Source of the DNA: Desulfocapsa sp.
Lineage (GTDB): Bacteria; Desulfobacterota; Desulfobulbia; Desulfobulbales; Desulfocapsaceae
Direction: 5' to 3'
Assembly (NCBI GenBank): GCA_022712975.1
Contig: JAFLJO010000128.1
Span: 1-51,794 of the forward strand
DNA: 51,794 bases
Positions 6,923 through 15,417 of the stretch are shown here, one piece after another. Position numbers and translations under genes: made by a program. Within the stretch, counting starts at the first letter, position 1; each line of letters begins with the position of its first letter. The notes below the pieces were generated by a model, which saw only the letters and a program-made list of their open reading frames with translations, had not been told where the DNA came from and did not search any database.

Positions 6923-8965
6923 TTAAAATTGTACCTTCATGCCAGTGTAATAAAATGAGCCGGGACGTTCCAACACACCATCATCGGCGGTCGGGCCATA
7001 GTAGGCTGCATAATTGTCAAAAAGGTCATCAACACCTATATAGAAATCCATATTTTTCGTAATTCCTTTTGTGAGTTTGAGAGAGGTAACAAAACCTGAA
7101 TCATTTCTGAACTGTGCCGCTTGTCCCCTGCCCACGTTATACCCATAGTCTCCCATATATTTTGTTCGCAGATTAAAAAGGAGATCCCACGGTTTGTAGT
7201 CATAGTCCAGCTTGAAATTCGCAAGATGTTTAGGTTTGCCAATAAGGCGTTCATCGGTGGTTTCATCTTTGGCATCAAGGTATGTGTAGCCAAGGCCTAA
7301 TCGAAGTTCTTCTGTGGCCTGCCAGTTTCCTTCAATTTCAAGCCCCTGCAATTTTGCTCTTTCTATGTTTTGATATTGATAGGTCCTTGTTTGCCCAGCA
7401 GTGCTCTGGTATACTGTTTGTATTAGATCATCAATGTCATTATAGAAATACCCAATTCTACCGAACCAGTTTTCTCCTGAACTTTCTACTGCAAAATCAA
7501 AGGAATCACTGATTTCAGGATTCAGGTTCTTATTTCCGATAATATGGACTCTGCCGCCCATTCCGGAATAATCCTTGAAAAGCTCACCAGGCCCGGGTGC
7601 TCTGAACGAATGGCCGTAATTGGCCTTGATGCGCAGTTGTTTTGTCATTTTATAGACAAGGCCTGCTTTGGGTGACCATTCACTGTCAAAACCCTCGTAA
7701 TCATCGTAACGAATTGAAGGAACGAAAACGAGATGTTCTCCAATCATCCATTCATCCTGCAGATACACAGCACTTGAATCAGGATCATAGCAACCGACAT
7801 TCTGCGTTACTCCGTCTCTTGTTACTGTACTGCATGGATTGCCAGCAGCGATCCGCACACTTTCATGTTCTTCTTGACGGTATTCACCACCAAATGTTAC
7901 AAAATGATCACCAATGGGTGTGATAAACAAACGGTCAATTTTGGCTTCTACTACACTGGTCTCCCGGATTCCTTCATCAAAGTCAGTACCCTCGCCACTG
8001 ATACTTCCAGCATTTGTTCCTTCTGTGAAGCGTTTTTCATAATCTTTTTCGTAATGGGAACTGTACAGCCGAATCATAGCATTTAACATCTCACTGCTAT
8101 AGTACAATCCACCACTTAAATCGTAGCTTTCGTACTCATTGCTACTTGTCGTAAGAGCCCTGTTTGCTCCCCGACCTGTAAACAAAGAATGTTCCTTGTC
8201 CGTTTTATTGTATCCGGCATCAAACTCAAGTTTAATGCTGTCAGAAAGATCGATGCCAAGACTTCCCGCAAGAGAGCCGGTATCGTCGTCGGGAAGCAGT
8301 GTGCTGCCATCACCAACAACCATATTATCCTGCCACAACTGCTGGCCTGACAGTGAAAAAGAGACCTTTCCAAGGAAATCATCCCGTGTGGTATCCGCCA
8401 ACTGCACGGTGAAAGAGAAATTTGTGGAACCATCACCATGGCTGTAATTACCGTATTTCAGCCCGGCACTTACATAGTTTTTTTTCGCCTTTTTGGTGAT
8501 TATATTAATTACACCACCCATTGCCTCAGAACCGTATAGGCTGGACATTGGGCCACGTACAATCTCGATACGTTCAATATTACCGCTGGTAAAACGGGTA
8601 GGATCATCAAATTTCCCCTGAGGACCGGCGTAGCGTTTTCCATCAACAAGGATGAGTGTGTGTTTACCGTCAAATCCGCGGATTGATGGCGTGGATCGCT
8701 TCATACGCTGATAAAAAAAGACCGAGGTCGAATATTGCAAAGCATCTTCAAGAGTGTCCGCAGCAACTGCTTCTATATCCTGTGCAGTGACGATTTCTGT
8801 GGAAGGTGTCACATCCTCAACTTTCTGCAGATGTCTGGTGGCTGTTACCAGGACTGCATCTGTGTAGATATCTTCAGCCATTGCCACCGTTCCTATTGCA
8901 ACACATGACGTCAAAACAGAACAAAACGTTCCTGATTTCCATTTTTTCCTGTACTCTTTCTTCAT
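6923..8965 (-). CDS. TonB-dependent outer-membrane receptor, probably for heme
   Basis: The 680-residue receptor has a signal peptide and a TonB-box-like segment (DAVLVTATR near residue 37). The plug domain runs from about 55 to 165 with SIRGFDGKHTLILVDGKR, IERIEIVRGP and GSEAMGGVINIITKK. A 22-strand-type barrel follows, with the receptor signature FRAPGPGELFKDYSG and a C-terminal aromatic residue (GMKVQF). It binds a ligand at the cell surface and imports it using TonB energy. Position directly after the ECF transporter and heme-degrading genes points to heme or an iron chelate. The ATG follows an AAAGGAG site. No diagnostic His of heme receptors can be confirmed by eye. Confidence 0.9.
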   Translation of the reverse strand: MKKEYRKKWKSGTFCSVLTSCVAIGTVAMAEDIYTDAVLVTATRHLQKVEDVTPSTEIVTAQDIEAVAADTLEDALQYSTSVFFYQRMKRSTPSIRGFDGKHTLILVDGKRYAGPQGKFDDPTRFTSGNIERIEIVRGPMSSLYGSEAMGGVINIITKKAKKNYVSAGLKYGNYSHGDGSTNFSFTVQLADTTRDDFLGKVSFSLSGQQLWQDNMVVGDGSTLLPDDDTGSLAGSLGIDLSDSIKLEFDAGYNKTDKEHSLFTGRGANRALTTSSNEYESYDLSGGLYYSSEMLNAMIRLYSSHYEKDYEKRFTEGTNAGSISGEGTDFDEGIRETSVVEAKIDRLFITPIGDHFVTFGGEYRQEEHESVRIAAGNPCSTVTRDGVTQNVGCYDPDSSAVYLQDEWMIGEHLVFVPSIRYDDYEGFDSEWSPKAGLVYKMTKQLRIKANYGHSFRAPGPGELFKDYSGMGGRVHIIGNKNLNPEISDSFDFAVESSGENWFGRIGYFYNDIDDLIQTVYQSTAGQTRTYQYQNIERAKLQGLEIEGNWQATEELRLGLGYTYLDAKDETTDERLIGKPKHLANFKLDYDYKPWDLLFNLRTKYMGDYGYNVGRGQAAQFRNDSGFVTSLKLTKGITKNMDFYIGVDDLFDNYAAYYGPTADDGVLERPGSFYYTGMKVQF

Positions 8966-9034
8966 TTTTTCTCCTTTTTTTAGCGTGCCGATACCTATTA
9001 CGTTACCCCTAACCTACAATGCAAAAAAAAACTG

Positions 9035-9100
9035 CTTAGGGACGGGAACGAAACACATTGAGCATAGTACGCTGCAAGGTATTTCGTGTACGTTCCTTTA
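9035..9100. repeat. Small palindromic repeat, family P (copy 2), overlapping a stop codon
   Basis: Imperfect inverted arms CTTAGGGACGGGAACGAAA (9035-9053) and TTTCGTGTACGTTCCTTTA (9082-9100) enclose about 28 bases. The outer end of the right arm supplies the TAA stop (9098-9100) of the ECF ATPase gene. The rest of the gap to the TonB receptor shows nothing else. Confidence 0.65.
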
Positions 9101-10483
9101 TCCGATTTCCAGAATAGCCGCCCCTGTTGCCTGTAAAAGATCTGGATCGTGGGTTGCCATAACAACGGTTGCTCCCTGTTCACACAGTTTCTTAATTTCA
9201 CTCACCAAACATTCCAATTGATGTCCATCCATTCCGCTGGTTGGCTCATCAAGCAGCAGGGTACTCTCAAAACTTTCTCTTAATCGTGCAAATGCAGCTG
9301 CCAGCACAAGGCGCTGCATCTCTCCACCAGACAGTGTAAGCGGATGACAATCTCTTACCTGTTCAAGATTAAAACGGGTTAACCATTCCTCCTGCGCGCC
9401 TTTATCCGCACTAATCTCTTCTACAACTGTGGATGCAAAAAGCTGTAAATCAGGATGCTGAAGAGCCAAAGCTTTTACAGATTCAGGGTTGGTGAAAGTA
9501 ATCATTCCTTCGCCGGATTTATGCAGCCCAAAAAGAAGACTCAGCAGGGTAGTCTTTCCACAACCGTTTTTTCCTGTTATGGCAACCACTTCGCCTGAGT
9601 AAAATTTCCCATCCAAATGACGCAGCAGCCAATCCTGTTTCTTTCCATAACGAAACCCAACCTGATCCAATGTAAATACGGGAGCTGATCCATTTCGGCA
9701 TGACGATTTTTTACTATTTACCCCTTCTTCCAGTTTGACTGATACCTGAAAACGAAGCCCGAACTCTTCACAGAAGACCAGGTCATCAAGTTTATCCTTA
9801 TTTCCCTTATAAACAATGCTCCCCTTATCAAGAACAACAAGTTGATCCACCAGTTCCCGCATCCATGAAAAACGATGCTCGGCAATAACAATTGTTGTCC
9901 CTTTAGCTTTTTCTTTCTGAAGAAACTGCAACAGGATTACAATGCCGTCCGCTGACAAGTTTGCCGATGGTTCATCAAGCACAAGAATCTTAGGAGCAAG
10001 GCTCATTGCCGTGCCAATGGCCACCCGCTGCTGCTCCCCGGAGGAGAGAGTATCCAGCAGCCGGTGACGCATTTTTTGTAAGCCAAGATTGTTCAGCAGC
10101 ACATTTAGCTGTCTCTCTGATTCTTCATGCTCATGCTTATGACGAACCCTTGAAAGGAGGAGTTCCTGTTCCACACGAGCTGAGAAAAACTGATGCCGCG
10201 GTTCCTGAAATACCGTCCCGACACTGATTGATTTTTTCCAGAGCGGTACGTCCCTCCAGCGCTGTTCGTCTTTGCCAATCCGAATACATCCCTGCAAATC
10301 CCCCTGATAATATTCGGGAACCAAACCGCTTAGAACATGAAGAAGGGTAGACTTACCAGAGCCGCTTCGACCTGCAAGCAAAACACATTCACCATGTTGC
10401 ACATCAAGGGAAATACTATCCAGACTGTTTATTGTTCTTGAGCCAAAACGGAATCCTACATCACGGAGTTTGATATGAGCCAT
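9098..10483 (-). CDS. ECF transporter ATPase, fused double domain (EcfA-EcfA')
   Basis: The 461-residue protein carries two ABC ATPase domains in tandem. Domain 1 has Walker A GRSGSGKST (38-46), signature LSSGEQQR (about 147) and Walker B ILVLDEPSANLS. Domain 2 has Walker A GKNGCGKTT (304-312), signature LSGGEMQR and Walker B LLLDEPTSGMD, and ends with VVMATHDPDLL. Such fusions replace the EcfA/EcfA' heterodimer that powers energy-coupling-factor uptake. Its start overlaps the EcfT gene by 28 bases. The upstream S and T genes and the adjoining heme genes make a heme or porphyrin substrate the best guess. The stop codon lies inside a repeat. Confidence 0.93.
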   Translation of the reverse strand: MAHIKLRDVGFRFGSRTINSLDSISLDVQHGECVLLAGRSGSGKSTLLHVLSGLVPEYYQGDLQGCIRIGKDEQRWRDVPLWKKSISVGTVFQEPRHQFFSARVEQELLLSRVRHKHEHEESERQLNVLLNNLGLQKMRHRLLDTLSSGEQQRVAIGTAMSLAPKILVLDEPSANLSADGIVILLQFLQKEKAKGTTIVIAEHRFSWMRELVDQLVVLDKGSIVYKGNKDKLDDLVFCEEFGLRFQVSVKLEEGVNSKKSSCRNGSAPVFTLDQVGFRYGKKQDWLLRHLDGKFYSGEVVAITGKNGCGKTTLLSLLFGLHKSGEGMITFTNPESVKALALQHPDLQLFASTVVEEISADKGAQEEWLTRFNLEQVRDCHPLTLSGGEMQRLVLAAAFARLRESFESTLLLDEPTSGMDGHQLECLVSEIKKLCEQGATVVMATHDPDLLQATGAAILEIG

Positions 10484-11199
10484 AATCCTCCAACAAGTGC
10501 TAAATTTGTGACGAGGAAGATCCAGTCCTCACTTTTCATTGACAGCTCTGCCAGTTGAAGCTCATTATCTGGTGCTGACAGGCCGCGCAACTCAGCAGCA
10601 GCCCCCATGCGATCAGCCACCTTGAAGCTGCGAATAAGCAATGGAATAAGTATAATACGCATCGTAGATACCGGATGGGTGAAAGGATCCTTCCAGCCGA
10701 CCATCACCCCGCGAACCTTCATGGCCTGAACGACATGACGCATTTCCCGTCCAAGCATTGCCACATAGCGCATGGCAACCATTACGGCATAACGCATTCC
10801 TGTAGGCATACCGAGCTTTCCGAGTGCAGTGACCAGTTTCTCAATGGAGGTCGTCATACCCAAAAGCAGACCAATACACATAATGGGCAGCATGGTGAGC
10901 GTCAGTGTCAGATACTCCATAAACTTTGGTGGTCTACTCAGGATAAGGGCTTCAATAAACAGATACATCACCATGGAAATCACAAAAAAAGCACCAATAA
11001 ATAGAAGTACTCTTCTCTGCCCGGCCAGGAGCAGGTAACTCATGGCAGTAATTGTGAGAATTCCCAGCATCAGCTGGTTTTCAATAAGCGGCCCGATTAA
11101 TGAAAAAATCAGCGCCAATCCCATTTTTACTCTGGGATCAAGGGAGTGAAAAAAGGATTCGCCATATTGTGCCGCCTGTAATCTGGATACCATTTCCAT
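10456..11199 (-). CDS. ECF transporter T component (EcfT/CbiQ family)
   Basis: The 247-residue membrane protein has the EcfT order: an N-terminal SLDPRVKMGLALIFSLIGP block, several membrane helices, and a cytoplasmic region with coupling-helix motifs (AMKVRGVMVGW near the middle, then AAELRGLSAP). The two short A-(M/E)-x-x-RG motifs bind the grooves of the two ATPases. A longer frame reaches 11286, but its first 29 residues are atypical. The ATG at 11199 follows AGGAATATTGGCT, so this start is preferred. It is flanked by the S component and the fused ATPase, completing the transporter. Confidence 0.9.
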   Translation of the reverse strand: MEMVSRLQAAQYGESFFHSLDPRVKMGLALIFSLIGPLIENQLMLGILTITAMSYLLLAGQRRVLLFIGAFFVISMVMYLFIEALILSRPPKFMEYLTLTLTMLPIMCIGLLLGMTTSIEKLVTALGKLGMPTGMRYAVMVAMRYVAMLGREMRHVVQAMKVRGVMVGWKDPFTHPVSTMRIILIPLLIRSFKVADRMGAAAELRGLSAPDNELQLAELSMKSEDWIFLVTNLALVGGLWLISNSVM

Positions 11200-11228
11200 A
11201 GCCAATATTCCTGTATTGTGAATATATT

Positions 11229-11783
11229 TTATGTTGCAAGTAATCCTGCACGACTCAACTCTTTTGACAATTTTACAGCAGCCCATAATCCAATCAGCAC
11301 TCCGACTGCAGAACCTGCACTGTTAATGAGGATCAGCGTCCAGGCAAGATCAGTCTCTGCAAAGCCAATCCACCATGCTATTAGCGCACCAAAGACAATA
11401 ACACTAAGCCGGAAGGTGAGTACTGCAATGATAAGAGCTGCCTGTTTTTGATAGCCGCCCAAGAGCCAGGCAATGCAATCACCAGCCATCCCGGCAAGGA
11501 TAAAGGTTACAAACATGAAGGGATGAGCAGGGAAGATAAAACCGTAAACCGTTCCCATGCAAACGCCCAGAATGGTTAAAAAGCCAAGGCGTGGCAAGCG
11601 CATAATTGACAGCCCGATGATAATGGCCTGTATCATGCCGAGCACAAGCGAGCCAACAGCGGGAATATTAGAGATGAACAGACCCAGCACAACTTTAATC
11701 AGTACTCCCATAACGATACAAAGTGCTGCTGTTACTCCGACTGCGGTGTACTCTTTAAATGTCCAGCTATTGAACAACTTCAT
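11229..11783 (-). CDS. ECF transporter S component (MptD/Trep_Strep-like)
   Basis: The 184-residue integral membrane protein has about six hydrophobic helices and begins MKLFNSWTFKEYTAVGVTAA, the form of the MptD/Trep_Strep group of substrate-binding S components. Conserved small-residue helices (GSLVLGMIQAIIIGL, FILAGMAGDCIAWLLGG) fit this group. The ATG overlaps the preceding flavodoxin stop (ATGA at 11780-11783), so the longer frame to 11837 is rejected. The substrate is unproven; adjacent HutX, HutW and HutZ-like genes suggest heme. ECF-type heme import has been described in a lactic acid bacterium, which makes this plausible. Confidence 0.8.
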   Translation of the reverse strand: MKLFNSWTFKEYTAVGVTAALCIVMGVLIKVVLGLFISNIPAVGSLVLGMIQAIIIGLSIMRLPRLGFLTILGVCMGTVYGFIFPAHPFMFVTFILAGMAGDCIAWLLGGYQKQAALIIAVLTFRLSVIVFGALIAWWIGFAETDLAWTLILINSAGSAVGVLIGLWAAVKLSKELSRAGLLAT

Positions 11784-12334
11784 TTGTTTGTTTGCTCCTG
11801 AGAAATTCTCTGCATAAGCTTTTCTGCAAACTCCCATGAATCCTGCTTGGTCATTCGTGTTTTAAATGGAATTTCTCCACTCTGTCCCATCATTTTATAA
11901 AATTTGACCAGCCCTTCTTTGTCTTTGTCATCAAGCAGCAGGGGATTAATCTCACCACCAAGCAGACCGGCATGAACAGGGGGCGCAGGAAGCAGATTAA
12001 TGAGCGGCATGATATACTCCCATCCGCCATGTACCTTGCCTCTCACAAACACTCCGCTTGTATCGATGGCTACTCCAAATACCGCCGTCTGTTTAGCGCT
12101 CAGAATATCCCGATAGTACCCCACGTATTCTTTAATGGAAGGTAACACGGTATGGCTGTAAATTCCGGAACCAAGCAGCACCACATCAACATCCTGCGGA
12201 TCTGTCATTTCCCCTGCCGGGGCCACCGTCACATCGCCTTCCAGACGCTCACCAATCCAACGACCGGTCTGCATGGTTGATCCATACTTGCCGGCACAGA
12301 CAATCAGATATTTTCTTTTTTCTTTTATCGTCAT
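11780..12334 (-). CDS. Flavodoxin-domain protein of the heme locus
   Basis: The 184-residue protein has an N-terminal FMN-binding P-loop, CAGKYGSTMQTGRWIGERL (about 13-31), like menaquinone-dependent protoporphyrinogen oxidase (HemG)-type flavodoxins. The second strand and loop read VDVVLLGSGIYSHTVLPS. The middle part (about 105-135, GWEYIMPLINLLPAPPVHAG and GGEINPLLL) matches the HemG-like group rather than short carrier flavodoxins. Lying between HutX and the S component with an ATGA overlap, it may deliver electrons to the HutW radical-SAM enzyme, as a flavodoxin does for anaerobic heme degradation in Fusobacterium. Protoporphyrinogen oxidation is the main alternative. Confidence 0.8.
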   Translation of the reverse strand: MTIKEKRKYLIVCAGKYGSTMQTGRWIGERLEGDVTVAPAGEMTDPQDVDVVLLGSGIYSHTVLPSIKEYVGYYRDILSAKQTAVFGVAIDTSGVFVRGKVHGGWEYIMPLINLLPAPPVHAGLLGGEINPLLLDDKDKEGLVKFYKMMGQSGEIPFKTRMTKQDSWEFAEKLMQRISQEQTNK

Positions 12335-12360
12335 TTTTATTCCTTATCTGCCATATTCTG

Positions 12361-12900
12361 TTATGCGCAACAGCCGCAGTCTTTGGCTGAGGTAAGCCGA
12401 TCACGCAGAATCGTAAACAGCTCGATCTGTGGAGGAAGTAATTGTCGCTTTTCATCCCTGCCAAGATACACTTTAAACAGCGGCGCTCCAGATAAAGTGA
12501 AAAACTGAACAGACATGGATTTCATCCCCATAAAAGGACGTTCCACAAAATAGATGGCAGAAAGAAGATCTGCACGAATATGGCCGCCGACATTATAATC
12601 CCGCCCACCAATCAAATTAAAATACCCATGCCCATGACTCCCTGTGGGGATCATGCCTTTGGCTTCAAGTACCATGTATTCAGTCTGAAGAATAGTTGTG
12701 ACATTCCCCCAGGTGGCAATCATTACCATGACCTCATCAAAATGACGAACATCGGCTTTTCTCATTTCTTCTTTTGGCAGACATTCCATAATGACCTGTT
12801 CTGGAACAGAGAGTTCTTTTGCCAATTTAAAGATCATTGCTTTGGGATCTTCTTTTAGTTTATCTGTGACTGTCTTCCTTAGCTCATCGCTTATATGCAT
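12361..12900 (-). CDS. hutX: Heme utilization cytosolic carrier protein HutX/ChuX family
   Basis: The 179-residue protein matches HutX: an N-terminal helical section (LRKTVTDKLKEDPKAMIFKLAKELSVPEQVIMEC, in parts), then a beta core with HFDEVMVMIATWGNVTTILQ, TGSHGHGYFNLIGGRDYNVGGHI and AIYFVERPFMGMKSMSVQFF. HutX dimers bind heme in the cytosol and hand it to the degrading enzyme. The His of GSHGHGYF is a possible ligand. It lies 16 bases after hutW and 26 before the flavodoxin gene. The Cys-Gly-Cys-Cys-Ala C-terminus is an unusual metal-binding-like tail. Confidence 0.9.
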   Translation of the reverse strand: MHISDELRKTVTDKLKEDPKAMIFKLAKELSVPEQVIMECLPKEEMRKADVRHFDEVMVMIATWGNVTTILQTEYMVLEAKGMIPTGSHGHGYFNLIGGRDYNVGGHIRADLLSAIYFVERPFMGMKSMSVQFFTLSGAPLFKVYLGRDEKRQLLPPQIELFTILRDRLTSAKDCGCCA

Positions 12901-12916
12901 AATTTCTTTCCCTTCC

Positions 12917-14530
12917 TTATTGTTTTTTGTTTTTTGTCATTAGCCCAAAATAGTCAATCAGGGCCTGAGACATGGTTACCGTCCAGAATTCCCCGGCTAC
13001 CGTCGTTTCAAGCCATCCGTTTTTGTGATGTGTCACAAGACCCGTCTTCTCCCATTGCTCAAGAAGAGGTTTAAACATCCCGGAAATATCCAAGTCATAC
13101 TTCCTGCCAAGAGTGTGAAGATTCACCGCTCCCTCTTCCATACAGCCCACCAGTTCGCTGAAAAACGGTGTCAACCGAGGAAGTTTCATAACAGTGCCAA
13201 TGGGTTTCTCACCAGATTCCACTCGTTTATAATAGTCGGCAAGTTCACCCTCCTGAAAGAAATGATACCCGTGCAAACGCCCGCCTGCACCACAACCAAA
13301 GGGGATACAGGTCGCACCAAACCGGGTAAAGGAGTTGTATCGGTTACGTTCTCTGCTTGATCTGCCCCAGTGACACTGTGACAGCCTGTTTAAACGGGCA
13401 TCCTGTGCCATCTGCCGTCCAACACTAAACATCTCTGCCTGAGTGGATATCTGAGCACCCGGTGGCACCTTTCCCTCTTCAATGGCATTGGCTAGAGGAC
13501 CTCCATTAAAGATATTGAGCTGATACATGTCACAGCCGTCAAGCTCAGTATCTTCAATGAAGGTGCGTACATCCTCCTGCCAGACATCCATGGTCTGATT
13601 AGGCAAACCATAAATCAGATCAATGATCACGGATGCCTGATTTCGATCACAGAGTTTCCCAAGCAGCTCAAGAATTTCTTCCCGCTTTGCCCGCCGTCCC
13701 ATCAATCTGCGAACGTTGGTATCAAATGTCTGTACGCCGAGTGAAAAGCGGTTTGCCCCGCCTCGAATACAGGCATCAATTTTGCCATCTGTAAAATTGT
13801 CCACCCGGCCTTCAATGGTAATTTCACAGTCATTGGCAAGGGGCAAGTGTTTACGAACGCTGACAAGCAGCCGCTCAAGATCTCCTGCTTCAAGATCTGT
13901 CGGGGTACCGCCGCCAAAGTAAACTGCATGGATCGGCCCTTCCTGTACCGCTGTCATTTCACCGGCCATGCTGATTTCGTGGAGCAGTCCATGACTGTAT
14001 GTTCGGCTGGAATGCTCTTCCAGCTTATACATGTAAAACCCGCAAAATCGGCAATGAGTGCGACAAAACGGGGTGTGTATATACACTGTTCGACGTTTGG
14101 AAGGATCAACCTTGTTCATGCACTTGACCCAGGTTTCCATCACCTTGTCTTTTTCCAGATAGGTGCCGCCGGCTCCTGCGTGAACCGTTGTCTTTTTCTC
14201 AAAGGCATAGCGGAGAGGATCCACACCCTCTTTGGCAAAAAATGTTGAAATCTCAGGATGAAGCCGACTGGTCGAACGATTCATATCTCCCCAGTTCCCC
14301 GGCTTCTTTTTCTTCTCTCCCCCATCTTTACTCTTTTTGCCCATACTTTTTTCTTTTGCAAGACGAATAAGTTCTGGCGTAATAACTCCAATCCCCTTCA
14401 TGCGGGCATATGTTTCCACACCTTTTTTGGCCATTGGCCGGACAAAGGGTGGTACCTTTTCAAAATATGCTTCTGCTTCTTCAGTCCACTGCACTGGCAA
14501 GCTCCCTGACTTCTTTTTTGGTCGGTTCAT
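12917..14530 (-). CDS. hutW: Anaerobic heme-degrading radical SAM methyltransferase HutW/ChuW, with N-terminal PCP_red-like domain
   Basis: The 537-residue enzyme opens the porphyrin ring without oxygen by a radical methylation chemistry known for ChuW/HutW/HmuW. The [4Fe-4S] motif CRTHCRFC (C156, C160, C163) is followed by GFYMYK, the GGGTPTDLE glycine-rich block, and HemN-like elements (SLGVQTFDTNVRRLMGR, DLIYGLPNQTMDVW). Usual family members are about 90 residues shorter. Here residues about 14-60 (QWTEEAEAYFEKVPPFVRP to GIGVITPELI) look like the PCP_red domain known from the C-terminus of protochlorophyllide reductase subunit B. The gene start overlaps the preceding HutZ-like gene by 50 bases. 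A start further inside would remove the extra domain, but the domain's clear conservation argues for the long form. Confidence 0.92.
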   Translation of the reverse strand: MNRPKKKSGSLPVQWTEEAEAYFEKVPPFVRPMAKKGVETYARMKGIGVITPELIRLAKEKSMGKKSKDGGEKKKKPGNWGDMNRSTSRLHPEISTFFAKEGVDPLRYAFEKKTTVHAGAGGTYLEKDKVMETWVKCMNKVDPSKRRTVYIHTPFCRTHCRFCGFYMYKLEEHSSRTYSHGLLHEISMAGEMTAVQEGPIHAVYFGGGTPTDLEAGDLERLLVSVRKHLPLANDCEITIEGRVDNFTDGKIDACIRGGANRFSLGVQTFDTNVRRLMGRRAKREEILELLGKLCDRNQASVIIDLIYGLPNQTMDVWQEDVRTFIEDTELDGCDMYQLNIFNGGPLANAIEEGKVPPGAQISTQAEMFSVGRQMAQDARLNRLSQCHWGRSSRERNRYNSFTRFGATCIPFGCGAGGRLHGYHFFQEGELADYYKRVESGEKPIGTVMKLPRLTPFFSELVGCMEEGAVNLHTLGRKYDLDISGMFKPLLEQWEKTGLVTHHKNGWLETTVAGEFWTVTMSQALIDYFGLMTKNKKQ

Positions 14531-14975
14531 TGCGCGGGCTGATGGTTACGCCGCTACGCTCTGAAACCATGATTCGTAAAAGCGGCAAAGATTTTCCCGT
14601 ACTGAGATAGTGCTTTTTATACCCGCTGTACTCACCATTTTTCAGTTGCAGCTGTTCTTCAAGATTATCCCAGGCTCTTGCCACATCTATCGGGTTAGTC
14701 AGTTTTTCAAAGGCAGCAATACCAAAACAGGAAACGGCCCGATACCGCCTGCATTGTGCATCAGAATCACAGATCTTGACACAAACAGCCCGTGTTGAAG
14801 CAAGACATTCTGCTGTTTTCCCTCTTGGATGTACCAGTCCACAGATATCACCATTTTCCAGAAAATAGCTGAACTCTATAGCGTAGGGCCGTGCATCAGG
14901 ATCGACCATACAGAGTGTTGCCCAACCAAATCCTTCCAGCAAAGCATCAATTTCATTGTCTTTCATGTTTCTCAT
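14481..14975 (-). CDS. HutZ/NimA-like split-barrel flavin-fold protein
   Basis: The 164-residue protein has the pyridoxamine 5'-phosphate oxidase-like split barrel. An N-terminal helix DNEIDALLEGFGWATLCMVD is followed by RPYAIEFSYFLENGDICGLV, then HPRGKTAECLASTRAVCVKI and VSCFGIAAFEKLTNP. This resembles NimA/HugZ relatives that bind heme or flavin. In heme loci HutZ members act in heme breakdown or storage, so a similar role is inferred. The gene is coupled at both ends: ATGA overlap with the upstream small membrane protein and a 50-base overlap with hutW. Confidence 0.75.
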   Translation of the reverse strand: MRNMKDNEIDALLEGFGWATLCMVDPDARPYAIEFSYFLENGDICGLVHPRGKTAECLASTRAVCVKICDSDAQCRRYRAVSCFGIAAFEKLTNPIDVARAWDNLEEQLQLKNGEYSGYKKHYLSTGKSLPLLRIMVSERSGVTISPRNEPTKKEVRELASAVD

Positions 14976-15166
14976 GGAAATACTCCTTTTAAAACTGATA
15001 ATTGCCCTACAATCCTGTCAAATTCCATCATCACATCCCAAAAACCAACCCGGAGATCTGTTATTATTCCGGCAAATTCTTTTGTGATAAAGGCCATGAT
15101 ACCGCAAGACAGAATAGTCAAAAAAAACATACCTATTTTATCACCCCGATCCCAATTGTTTTCCAT
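14972..15166 (-). CDS. Small single-helix membrane protein of the heme operon
   Basis: The 64-residue protein starts at ATG 15164-15166 after GGAGGTGTTTGGTG and ends in an ATGA overlap with the HutZ-like gene, so it is almost certainly translated. It has one membrane helix (about residues 10-30, IGMFFLTILSCGIMAFITKEF) and an amphipathic tail. The family is not recognised. It could be a small subunit of the transporter or a membrane anchor for the heme-processing proteins; context is the only guide. Confidence 0.7.
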   Translation of the reverse strand: MENNWDRGDKIGMFFLTILSCGIMAFITKEFAGIITDLRVGFWDVMMEFDRIVGQLSVLKGVFP

Positions 15167-15210
15167 CACCAAACACCTCCAGGCATAGTGATACTGCCTT
15201 AATTTTCCGG

Positions 15211-15417
15211 TTAAAAGGTAACTCTGACTCCGGCAAAAAAGTATGGCCCGACATTCGAGCCAACCAGTTTATCAACCGATTCATCAAAAATATTATTCAC
15301 ACCGCCATAAAGTTCATATTCTCTCTCTGCACCAAGTGCGTATTTTGCAAACATCCATACCTTCTTCAGGTAGGGAAGAATTTGTTCCTTTACCACATGC
15401 GCATTCAGACATAATTT
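15211..15417 (-). pseudogene. C-terminal stub of a TonB-dependent receptor
   Basis: The frame reads YALGAEREYELYGGVNNIFDE, then SVDKLVGSNVGPYFFAGVRVTF with the terminal Phe. This is the classical last two strands of a TonB receptor barrel (GVNNIFD...GR.F..GV...F). Only about 68 codons remain; an in-frame stop lies just upstream (15418-15420) and no plug or barrel is found further on. It lies directly before the small membrane protein, exactly where a heme receptor gene would be expected at the head of this operon. Confidence 0.8.
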
